From Cylindrotheca closterium (lineage: Eukaryota > Bacillariophyta > Bacillariophyceae > Bacillariales > Bacillariaceae), in the NCBI GenBank assembly GCA_933822405.4, contig CAKOGP040000446.1:244737-308736 (forward strand): a stretch of DNA of 64,000 nt, given 5' to 3'. The position numbers were made by a program, and so were the translations under genes. Each line of letters opens with the position of its first letter. Within the stretch, counting starts at the first letter, position 1. Of the stretch, positions 43,253 through 53,436 are shown one piece after another. Below the pieces are notes generated by a model, which saw nothing but the letters and a program-made list of their open reading frames with translations, did not search any database and was not told the origin of the DNA.

Positions 43253-46200
43253 CTAAAGAGCGAGCAGTGCAAACATGGAGGCAAAGATAATGCTGACATG
43301 ATTGAAAAAGGCGGCACTCGATTCGGTTGGTGGAGTCCCTCTGGGTGCTGGGGCATCGGTTGGAGCTGTCACTGGGGACATGGTAGACGGGCACTCGCTA
43401 AAGGATCCCGAAAGAATGACCTTGTCAATCCCATGGAACATAACATCAGATTCTTCGTCCAATTGGTCGGCAAGAATGACCATGGCGTCATTTACCATCA
43501 CCATTCCAGTCATTTCATGGCCCGCTAAACGACGCCCACCCATATCGCCTTCCACCCACATGACACGGACCTTAGTTCCAGCCAAAGTATCGAGAATAAC
43601 GCATCCAGCTTCTTTTACTTGTGCAGCTGTGTGGATACCTGGAACAATGTGTCCGAGCAACAACTGCGATTTGGGGCGAAGAAGAAAAAAAGAATCCATC
43701 ATTAGTACATACCATGACGTCAAAGAAGACTGCAAGACGAACGTAAGTGCACTTACCTCGACTTCTCTCTCGGCAGCATCATCACTGTAAAATGGATATT
43801 CATCAAGAGAGTAAAATGCCTCGTCGGTTGGTCCGAAAAACGCTGTGTATCGAGAATAGTATCAATTAGTCAAATGTTACATGTCAAGAAGAGGAGAAAG
43901 AATATCTTCAGAGCACTTACTTGCACTTGATGCAAATGCCGCCACTGCCGCTTCAGTGACTTGTTGGTCATAGTAGGACGTGAGATATCCAACTACACTA
44001 TACGGATCTTCAAAACAGGGTTCATATTGTCCATCAAAAGCAAAATTGCCATCAATACCATGCAAGACTCCAAAGTTACCAAGAATGTCGGCCTGCACAA
44101 GGGGGATTCCATTGACGGTGATTTGCTCAGTAACATTGTCGTATCTGAAACTGACCATGGACCCCCCTTCCGTGAAAAATTCCATGCACTCTGAATCAAG
44201 GATCCACTGTGCATCAATGGTGTCAAATGCAATGACATGAATGCGAAGTACTACGAAAGAAAAAAGACCGTTGCCCAGATAGTGAGTTGGAATGCTGACG
44301 ATAGTTGCAACAAATGTGAAACAGCTAGAAGAATCTCAGAACGTACTCTCTGCAATCTCCTCGTCCGATAGTCCTGTCAAGTTGCTTTGATACCGTGCAA
44401 ACGCCGCGTCGGTGGGCGCCAGAATTGCTGCAAAAAGAAACACCAGGGCAACAGAATGAGTTCATCCAGAACAGTCTAGCAGGCAGTGAATTCGAATGCA
44501 GAATTATCCACTTACTAACGGGTCGAACCTCGTTGAGTTCGTCGACGAGGCCTGTTTGAGCCACCAAACTGAGAAGCGTGCTGTAGTTTCCAGCTAACTC
44601 TACCGAGGAAAAGTCAAGGGGATCTGCGGAACACGGAACGTATTCCGAATCGACGAGAACGCCTTCAATTCCATGGAAGACATAACCTTCTCCATCAATG
44701 TCAAAGTTGGTAGAACTAATTGGAATGCCGTTGACCGAAGCTGTGCCTGTAGTGCGGTTGACACGAACGGCTAGGAAAGTTCCTCCAAATGTTATCGCCT
44801 CAGCACATTCGAATGCGCGAACCTCATCATAGAATATTTCGCCAAACGCCAGATGTCCCAAGAGAACCTCCCTAATCTGGAAGCGGACATAGTTCGATTA
44901 GAATGTTCAACATATTGTACGGCTTGTCTTCCCGATTGTTTCATACATACCTCATCATTGTTCAATTCATCTAGGGTACTCTGAATGGCAGCAAAAGCAG
45001 CGTCGCTCGGCCCAAAGATGGCTTTGTGAATTGGGTTGAAGAGCAAACAATGAAATGAAGAATTAGTACAGGTTGTTTTCAAAGAGCAGTCGCGATCAGA
45101 TAAATAGTGGACGGGCAACAGAACGAGCTCATCCAGAACAGTCTAGCAGGCAGTGAATTCGAATGCAGAATTGTCCACTTACTAACGGGTGTAAAATTGT
45201 TGAGTTCGTCGACGAGGCCTGTTTGAGCCACCAAACTGAGAAACGTGCTGTAGTTTCCAGCTAACTCTACCAAGGAAAGGTCAAGAGGATTTGCGGAACA
45301 CGAAACGTATTCCGAATCGGCGAGAACGCCTTCAATTCCATGGAAGACATAACCTTCTCCATCAATGTCAAAGTTGGTAGAACTAATTGGAATGCCGTTG
45401 ACCGAAGCTGTGCCTGTAGTGCGGTTGACACGAACGGCTAGGAAAGTTCCTCCAAATGTTATCGCCTCAGCACATTCGAATGCGCGAACCTCATCATAGA
45501 ATATTTCGCCAAACGCCAGATGTCCCAAGAGAACCTCCCTAATCTGGAAGCGGACATAGTTCGATTAGAATGTTCAACATATTGTACGGCTTGTCTTCCC
45601 GATTGTTTCATACATACCTCATCATTGTTCAATTCATCTAGGGTACTCTGAATGGCAGCAAAAGCAGCGTCGCTCGGCCCAAAGATGGCTTTGTGAATTG
45701 GGTTGAAGAGCAAACAATGAAATGAAGAATTAGTACAGGTTGTTTTCAAAGAGCAGTCGCGATCAGATAAATAGTGGACGGGCAACAGAACGAGCTCATC
45801 CAGAACAGTCTAGCAGGCAGTGAATTCGAATGCAGTATTATCCACTTACTAACGGGTATAAAATCGTTGAGTTCGTTGGCGAGGCCTGTTTGAGCAACCA
45901 AACTGAGAAACGTGCTGTAGTTTCCAGCTAACTCTACCAAGGAAAGGTCAAGAGGATCACACGGAACGTATTCCGAATCGGCAAGAACGCCTTCAATTCC
46001 ATGGAAGACATAACCTTCTCCAGCAATGTCAAAGTTGGTAGAACTAATTGGAATGCCGTTGACCGAGGCTATGCCTGTAGTATCGTTGAAACGAACGGCT
46101 ACGGATGTCCCTGCAAATGTCTCCACCTCAACACATCCGAATGCACGAACCTCATTAGAAAATACTTCGCCATACGCCAGATGTCCCCAGAGAACCTCAT

Positions 46201-47065
46201 TGAGCTGCATGTGGACATAGTTCGATTAGATTGTTCAACTTAGTGTAGGACTTGTCATTCAGATTGTTTCATACATACCTGATCATCGTTCAATTCATCC
46301 AGGGTACTCTGAATGGCAGCAAAAGCAGTGTCGCTTGGCCCAAAGATGGCTTTGTGAATTGGATTGAAAGAAGCAAACATTGAAGTAAAGAATTATTAAA
46401 GGTTGTTTTCAAAGAGCAGTCGAAATAAGAAAAACAGTGGACGTACTTGAGTTCGAAAGGGCGATAGAAATTGCGAAATCGTTGTTTGTTTGCTCAAGTA
46501 GAGCGAGAAGAGTCGAGTAGTTTCCAAGCTGGGCAATAGGCGAAAGGTCGAGGGGAGGAGGGCAGGGAAAGAATACATGCTCTTCCGCGAGGATCACACG
46601 ATCAATTCCGTGCATAACTCCATAGTCCCCAGTGATATCGGGGTCCACAACAACATGAAATCCATCAACATCGATAAGGCCGGTGAATGGATCACGGAAA
46701 ATAGAAATCTCCAAGCCTCCGGCTGTTGTGGCTTCAATACAACCTTCTGCCGCTATCATTTCTGTGGTGAGATTAACACCAACGATCACGTGATTGAGAA
46801 GGACACCTTGAATATCTTCCGTTGTTAGAGTTTCCAACACATCGGTAATGTTATCAAAGGCCTCGTCCCAAGGGCCAAAAATCGTGACAGGGGCGTTTGA
46901 AGAAATCACCGCGTCGCTGCCAGTCTCATTGATGGCTCCCAAAAGCGAAGTATAGGATCCCTTTTCAACAATAGGAGAGAAGTCAGCTGCAAAGGGCTCG
47001 GTTCCATTTTGTGCAGTGGCAAGGCCAACGGCGGTAGTAAGAAAGGCAATAGCGCTGATTTTCAT
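43253..47065 (-). CDS. Secreted FAS1 protein H, six FAS1 domains, eleven exons
   Basis: Exons 47065-46447, 46349-46279, 46204-45850, 45688-45618, 45543-45183, 45021-44951, 44876-44516, 44427-44347, 44250-43921, 43842-43757, 43663-43253; 938 aa. Signal peptide MKISAIAFLTTAVGLATAQ. Six FAS1 domains; 2-4 are tandem products, each spread over a 71-nt exon (TIFGPSDxAFAAIQSTLDEL) and a 355-361-nt exon (GHLA(F/Y)GE ... GYVFHGIEGVL...YVxC). The terminal domain has one loop unit GGRRLAGHEMTG, then MVMVNDAMVILADQ. Stalk PVTAPTDAPAPRGTPP and a hydrophobic tail (VSIIFASMFALLAL). Surface anchoring and adhesion role inferred. A near-identical copy of its last three exons lies at the right end of the window. 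Confidence 0.87.
44461..45787 (-). repeat. 667-bp tandem duplication of one FAS1 domain in gene H
   Basis: 44461-45120 and 45128-45787 are almost identical, introns included (108 consecutive codons from 44792 and 45459 match exactly). A third, older copy lies at 45795-46400. Exon parts total 432 nt = 144 codons, one permuted FAS1 domain, so the reading frame is kept. Confidence 0.92.
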
Positions 47066-47453
47066 CTTTGACGTCTTTTGTGCGAGTTGAATATACCGGT
47101 ACCGACTTTTGACACAGTCGTAGTCTTGATGCGTTCTCAAAATTTCCAAACCGACGACTGTCCGTTGATTTAACGGTCGTCATAATAAAAGTGGACGCCG
47201 CCGTTTTGTTGTTACACACCAACCAAGCTGACATATATTGGGTACGGTTACCTGGCATCCTCCAAGTGTCTATATATTTTAATATATATAGGCTCGCAAT
47301 AATGCAGAGAAAGTAGAGCGGCGACGAGGCACTACGGTACTTGCGATTGACATGCCAAGTGAATGTGCTCATAGTACGTAGGAAGTATATACCGGTAGAA
47401 CCACATAGAGCCTTTCTGCCATCATGCTGATCACCACCACCAACACCAGAACT
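47066..47453. other. Intergenic
   Basis: About 390 bp: promoter side of FAS1 gene H and 3' flank of the MDP-1-like gene. TACCGGTA-type motifs at about 47092 and 47390. No gene is seen. Confidence 0.5.
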
Positions 47454-48341
47454 TCAATACGGCATTTTCGGACCCAACACCCGATTGGCGGGAAAGTTTT
47501 GGATTGCATTCTGCCATGCCTCGTAGGTTACTCCCTTTGGTGTATACACACATGTCACCCCCAACTTGGCAACTTGTTTGCAGTTTCCGGCTTCATTGTC
47601 GAAAAATACCATGTCTTTGAACTGAAGTCGCTTGTGGTTGTTGCTCGTACTTTGATCATTCGCCTGCTCTAATAGTCGTTCAAACTGTGTTGCCTTGTCT
47701 GTATTCTTATCGAGTATGCAGAGGATAGGATCAAAGACATCCTTCATTTGGCAAGTCACTGCTGGGATCGTCGCCGTTGGAGTCTTTGTCATTCGATTCT
47801 TGTTGCCGTCGTCATCGTCGTTGACCTCATAGATAGCAAACATCTCCATCAGATTGTACGCCCATTCAGGTGGATCTGTTCGCGAGGAGATGCCGATTCG
47901 AGTGGGATACCATTCTTCTTGAGTATATAGCTCATGTAAAATCTGACGAGTGGATCCCAACAGTTCAATGCGTTGGCCTTGTTTCGACAACAGGGTGGTT
48001 CCTGCTGGAACGACAGTACTACTACTAACTTGTGGATTATGGGTAAATGGTGGACCATCCGCATTTGTTACGAGTTCAAAGAGCTCTGGCCTCCATAGGC
48101 AACCGTCTAGATCGAAAATGATGACACTAGGAGGCTTTGTAAAGCCGGATTTTGACTTCTTGTTGGACGATGACGATGACGACGACGACTTGTTGGATGC
48201 TTTCCTGTTTCGTTTTGCCTTTGCTGATAGTCGACTTGAAAAGGTGGTACTGCCTGCTTCGTTCGGAAACTGATTCAACCTTTGTGTTGAGGCATTGGTG
48301 GATAAGAAGGTGAAGCACCAAGCAGCAATAACAAGTTGCAT
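47454..48341 (-). CDS. MDP1: MDP-1-type HAD phosphatase with signal peptide
   Basis: Intronless, 295 aa. HAD motif I is IIFDLDGCLWRPELF (nucleophile and acid/base Asp of DxD), motif II Ser lies in RIGISSRTDPPEWA, and motif IV in FKDMVFFDNEAGNCKQVAKL followed by GVTCVYTPKGVT; this order matches magnesium-dependent phosphatase-1. MDP-1 acts on phosphotyrosine-like or sugar-phosphate (glycation-repair) substrates. The N-terminus MQLVIAAWCFTFLSTNAS looks like a signal peptide, followed by a Ser/Lys-rich linker, so entry to the secretory system or a plastid is possible. An Asp/Asn-rich insert (NDDDDGNKN) sits in the cap region. Confidence 0.85.
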   Translation of the reverse strand: MQLVIAAWCFTFLSTNASTQRLNQFPNEAGSTTFSSRLSAKAKRNRKASNKSSSSSSSSNKKSKSGFTKPPSVIIFDLDGCLWRPELFELVTNADGPPFTHNPQVSSSTVVPAGTTLLSKQGQRIELLGSTRQILHELYTQEEWYPTRIGISSRTDPPEWAYNLMEMFAIYEVNDDDDGNKNRMTKTPTATIPAVTCQMKDVFDPILCILDKNTDKATQFERLLEQANDQSTSNNHKRLQFKDMVFFDNEAGNCKQVAKLGVTCVYTPKGVTYEAWQNAIQNFPANRVLGPKMPY

Positions 48342-48724
48342 CTCCGTTGGGTCTATATTTTGTTCTTCATGTCGAATAATAGTACAGTAGATGACGTTAT
48401 TTTTTATGTGTGCTGAACTCTACTGTACCCAGCTGACCGTATAGAAAGGTTACGAAAGAAAGAGAGAAGAAGCATTCCAGATTCCGGTGGTCATGAATAC
48501 TTCGAATGACCACCGTAGGAAAGTGAACGTACAAAGTACGAAGCTGGAGGAATGCCTGTGAAAAGCCCCGAATCGGAATGACTTGCAGCTGCATCAAAAA
48601 GCACACAACTCAATCCAACTTGGAACTTGAGCAAAACACCTTGAGACTCCAGCAATAGGTAGAAATTTAGGGGGTAAGGTGATTTTTAGACAAGAATCTG
48701 AGTTATAGGGGAGAGGAGTGTCAT
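48342..48724. other. Intergenic; edge of retroelement
   Basis: About 380 bp between the MDP-1-like start and the first retroelement coding. It includes a perfect 10-bp-stem hairpin at 48485-48515. The retroelement's left terminus is probably here but no terminal repeat could be fixed. Confidence 0.5.
48485..48515. repeat. Perfect hairpin, 10-bp stem
   Basis: CGGTGGTCAT, 11-nt loop, ATGACCACCG. Lies between the phosphatase promoter and the retroelement; could be a terminator-like or operator-like palindrome, or an element end. Confidence 0.5.
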
Positions 48725-48802
48725 CATGAGCCTGTCAGACGTTTCTTTTCCCCCAATACGGGACGAACTCGTGCTCAGACGCGTGAAGGGACCAGAGAAC
48801 CA

Positions 48803-50817
48803 GTGGAGACCGTACATTCCGACGCATCCAGCACGGGCGTGAGTCGCAAGGGAGACAGCGTAACCTCCGCCATTTCTCGTCATTCTCATTCGACAAGAAC
48901 GGCTTCGGCCGTTTCCTTGACCCAACCGGCGAGATATCGCCAATTTGAAATTGACAGTGATGAAAGCGAAGATGCCCGGTCAGACCACGATGCTACGCTT
49001 TCAGACGGAGCCCCTTCAAGGAATCCTCGAGGACCACCACCCGACACCGAGCCAGAAGATTCAGAACCTGAAGATCAAGCTGAGTTTTGATTATGACGAA
49101 GAAAGAGAGGTCCCACTCAACGCTTGGGTCCATCTCACAACAGACCACTGTCAAGTTAAATATGTCGGACCCACGGCAACCAGCAAGCAAGACAAGATCA
49201 TATGTGGGAAGCTGAAGAACAAGTGCCAACTCCGGCTCCACAAATAACGTCGAAGCAGTGGCGAACGAGCAGCCCCACGTTGGTATGAAGGAGTCCCATC
49301 TACCAAGGACATTGACAAGGAAACGGGAGAATTTATTGTTCATGGTCAACAATATGGTTATTGTCGGACCGAGAAGGAAATGGACAAGCATCTCAACCAA
49401 GCCTCCAATGAGATGCTATCCATCTCGGACGAAGAAGAAGAGCAATACTAGCGATGTGGAATCTGATGGACAATTCTTGGACGTCTCAGACGACGACCAT
49501 CAAGACGACCTTGACCGGATCAATGAAATGATCGCTGAGATCGAAGAGGCAAAATTGAAGAAGCTGAAAGCGGAGAAGGCAAGACTGGAAGCAAAGGCAG
49601 CAAGCCGTTCCCCAACGAAGAAGAAACCTAGGGCTACCTTCCAGCAAAAAGTTCCCATTGCAAGGAAGAAGAAACTGAAGGGAGCTACACCCAAACAAGT
49701 CACTATTGAAGAGGGCAACAACACTCTAAAGTCTCCACCCAAGCCACCTACAACCGCCAGAATACTCGAACCGGAGTTAGCGGCTGTTGAAGCCCAGAAC
49801 AATCAGCCCATCCTACAATCTGTTCTTGAAGCCATCCACCCCTACTTTGTAAAGCTTCAGGGATCGGCTGATAAGATGAGCATTGCGGCCAGACAAATGG
49901 AACAAGAACAAGAAGAAGCAAGAACTCGACTGGCCGCTACTAACATGGGACAGGAGCAACCACCCCCTTCTGGTCCAACCCTGGTAGACGGGACCAGGCC
50001 ACTCAGCACAAATCCTACCCACCTTTCAGCATCGATGTCTCCAGCAATATTGGAAGCATCCCCGAGGCCGGCTTTCCATGAAGCTGCAATCAAGAGTTAT
50101 CAAGCGGACAGTTCTAAAGGCAATGAGGAAGAAATTCATGGGATTTCTATTACCAGTTTCGATATTGATCGAGCAATGATGCCGGAGGGTCTCAAGAACG
50201 CCGCCATTAAAGGATTGTGGGGCAGAGCAAGCGATATGGCGGCATTACCAGGTAAGTGCTCGCCAGGTGGGGGTGATAGTGAAAGTGGTGGAGCAGGTGA
50301 GGAAGTGATGAACCAGCTCCTAGAAACTTTTGGGTCGGACAGTACCAAGATCGCCCTGCTAGATATGGGTTATTGTCGCAAAAGTTGCCACGGGCTTGGC
50401 CTCATCACCAGCAGCAATAAACTTCACGAAGCCTGCCAGAAGATCCTCAAGAAAGAAGAAGATACATTCAAGAACCAACGCTTCCAGTTCTTGCACTACC
50501 TGGTCCAACTAGGCTACTCTACTGAGTTTGTGGAAGACTACGTTGAACGAGGTCTGATGCCTCGCATCATCAAGGAAACCTACATCAACTTCTTGGCTCT
50601 TCTCAACAACAAGATCCGCCACAAAGATATGGGAGCAGATGAAGCCTGGGAAGACTCCGAGGCCTATGTCATACTCCAGGTCCACTCAGAGAATCTCCTG
50701 GACATCCGCACAAACTCCAACAGTAAGAAGATGTTGCTCCTCCAGAATTACATCTACCTACGCGATGCCTGCAAGAAAGATTTTGGCAGCAACACCATCA
50801 AGGAGAACAAACATTGA
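48803..50817 (+). pseudogene. Gag-like region of DIRS-like element, frameshifted
   Basis: Frame pieces: 48803-49090 (acidic, ending EPEDSEPEDQAEF), then another frame through 49247 (FDYDEEREVPLNAWVHLTTD), a third over about 49281-49451 (YEGVPSTKDIDKETGEFIVH), then 49452-50817. The last has a charged coiled coil (LDRINEMIAEIEEAKLKKLK), basic tract, and a globular stretch (LLDMGYCRKSCHGLGLITSS). Frame changes with continued sense-like composition mark a decayed single gene. No catalytic motif; gag assignment is by position. Confidence 0.5.
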
Positions 50818-51142
50818 ACGCGTGAACAAGACAAACCAGAAGCTCCAAAGGGAGTTGGAATCCCTTCCGGCGGCCAAAGGTCGAGGAGGCCGGGAACCTA
50901 CCAAGGACAAGAATAAGGAAGGAGATTCGACCCTCAAGAAGTGTTCTCAATGCAAGAGTTGCATTCTGCACACTGCCTTGAAACTTGAACACAACAAGAC
51001 TGTCTGCCCCCTGGCAGGGCATGCCGGCTCACGGGGCAAGGTCGTGGCGGAACAAGTTGCCACTGCCGTCTTGGCCACCAAGGAGCGCCCGGTTGGAGAT
51101 ATTATCAAGGAAGTCTCGGACAACTGGTGCAAGAAATCCTAG
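50818..51142 (+). pseudogene. Cys/His-rich segment of the element
   Basis: The frame 50639-51142 (out of frame with the gag-like piece) contains CSQCKSCILHTALKLEHNKT then VCPLAGH, a CxxC...H...C arrangement suggesting a zinc-binding gag terminus. It then reads VGDIIKEVSDNWCKK. A CAC triplet microsatellite follows at about 51384-51415. Confidence 0.4.
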
Positions 51143-51479
51143 GCCGGGGGAGAAACCGGCAACCACCGGAGGTGCCACTCATGTGGTATACTCCGGAGCA
51201 AAATTCCTGAGGGACCGCTTGGTCTACTCTGGGAACAAATCCGAAGGGGCGGCCGAAAGGCCGTCTACTTTGGGGACCACCATTCCGAAGGAAAGGTCTC
51301 CACTTTGGGGACAATGCACACATTGCACATCAAGCCAAATGAAGCAGTCACTCATCATCCGAATTGCCACCTACAATCAACACCCACCACCACCACCACC
51401 ACCACCACCACCACACTTGTGAAAGCAATATCAATTTAATCTGTTATAGCTGACTGTTCTGTTTGTATTCTTGCAAGTG

Positions 51480-52440
51480 GGGCAACAGTGGGAATAGAGA
51501 TTTGTAAGGTAGCTGCAACAACTTTGGTAGGACTGGAAACCCTGGGCATAATAGGAGATGGATGTGAAGTCATGCGCTATGCATGGCTAAAGATGAAGGT
51601 AACATCATTCTCCATCCGAGAAAATGGGGAGACTGTTCCAACAGACTTGAGACTGGAGACCCACCAGTGGTGCTCTATGGACCCCACCGTCAGTAGAAGG
51701 GGCTCCTTGACACTCACCCGGTGGATCTTTTGGTGATCGAGAAAAGCCACTACACACGACCAAGTGGCGGCCCCAAGCGAGAACCATGGGAGGACATGGT
51801 GGATTCTGTGCCTCCCAAACACAGGCCCAAGGTTGTCATTGAATCCTGGCGCTCTGACCCAACGTTGTGGCAATACGGACCAACAAGCAAACCTACAACT
51901 ACTAGATGGAGAGAAACGGGCTACAATATCAATTGTTGTACTATCAAGGCAACATCGATAGGAGGTGCCATCACCCAAGAACGGCTACTGGTGGTTCGGA
52001 CAAGAATTGATTGTCGAGCACAATGGACATGGGACAGTTTAGATTGGGTTCTGTCAGTGATCCAACCTATGGGAAATCTTCTCACTCCTCCGGGATTGGT
52101 ACCGCGCAACTCCTACTCCCAACCCAGCAGTACACATTCACCCAACTCCCTCCACGACCCCATGCCTAACCAAATAGGAGCATGGATCCAAACCGAGAAG
52201 GGAGTTCGGCGGCTCCTGAAGGAAGAAGTTGCACGGGGACTGGGCATCTCCAAAGGCTACAAAACTGAACTGTCACACAAGAGCCCCCAACGAACTACTT
52301 CAGGGTTGGGGTTACATCTCCTTCTCACTACAACATTTGTTCAGCCACCCGACTGCTACGCCCACCAGAACAACACAGGGACCAAAGACCGGGAACAACT
52401 TGTCCGGGGCAAACACCACCCTCAACAACAATGTGTTTGA
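51480..52440 (+). pseudogene. Methyltransferase-like region of the element, frameshifted
   Basis: From the frame at 51721: PKVVIESW, GYNINCCTIKATSIGGAITQ followed by ERLLVVRTRI, PMGNLLTPPGLV and GVRRLLKEEVARGLGI. The pattern (P-x-x-V-hydrophobic-E; Q-x-R-hydrophobic; RxLxxxExARxxG) resembles late motifs of C5-cytosine DNA methyltransferases. The catalytic PCQ motif is not visible. DIRS-type elements are known to carry methyltransferase-like domains, so the position before RT is plausible. Family assignment is inference; upstream part is in other frames. Confidence 0.4.
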
Positions 52441-52612
52441 TTGGCATCCCCTAGACCTTTCTCCTGGTAGCCCCTGGCACACACTACAACTGGCCAACCT
52501 CCGCTGGGCCGCTGATCATTATCCTGAACCGGACAACATCTACTGGGATGGCGTCCAACGACTAGCCGTCCACCGGAACAACTACAACTCGGAGGGACCG
52601 GCCCCCAAATGA

Positions 52613-53436
52613 CTGCAACTTGTATGGTGGGAGTTCCCGTCTGAGCACTGGGAGGAACTGTGAAATGGGGCGCGCCAAAATTTCCTGAAACAGCCAGATC
52701 CTTGTCTCCGACCTAACCCTCCAATGGATGAAGAAGTGCTAAAGGCTGCTATCCAATTTGTGGACGAACTTGTTGAACTTGGGGTACTTCGAAGCATCGA
52801 TGAAGGACTCGCCGTCCTCACCAATGCCCCTTTATTTGTTGTTGGGAAGGATGGCCAACCTGGACAATGGCGGGGAATTTCTGACATGCTACAAGGTGGT
52901 CAGAACGATTGTGTTGGGCAGGACCCTATCTTCATGCCCAGGATAGCCCACATTGTGGACCAAAAGTACACTGAAGGATACGCTGCAGTGGTTGACCTGT
53001 CCAAGTTCTTTTACAATTTTCCGACATATCCAGAGGACCGACCGTACCTTGGTCTCCTGCATCCTAAGACCGAAGAGCTACTGACCTACTATGGACTAGC
53101 TATGGGGGCCGGAAACAGTCCAGCCATTGCCTGCCGGATCGGTCTCGCCTTTGTACGACTTGTGAAGGAGAAATTTGGCGTTTTCCAAGGTGAAGCCAGA
53201 GCTAACTGCTACTGGACAGGTCTACAAGACAATGGATTTGATCCACAGCTTGGTTATGAATTCATCTTGACCTCCAACGATGGAGGAGCTGTGCACATCT
53301 GGGTATGGGTAGACGATTTCCTCATCCATGGGCCCACGGACAAAAAGACAGCCCAAGGGCTGCAATTCTTCTTGGACACGGCAGTTGACTGTGGATTCCT
53401 CTTTCATCCAAAGAAATTGGCCCATGTGACACAGTA
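52613..53436 (+). pseudogene. Reverse transcriptase of DIRS-like element, truncated
   Basis: Frame from about 52724. RT motifs: PLFVVGKDGQPGQWRGISDM (fingers), YAAVVDLSKFFYNFP (motif A Asp), LTYYGLAMGAGNSPAIACRI (motif B), VHIWVWVDDFLIHGPT (motif C, VDD), then CGFLFHPKKLAHVTQ. It breaks off at about 53436 before any RNase H, where the second element's frame begins in another phase. Order and sequence style fit DIRS/Ngaro-type RT. Confidence 0.7.
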
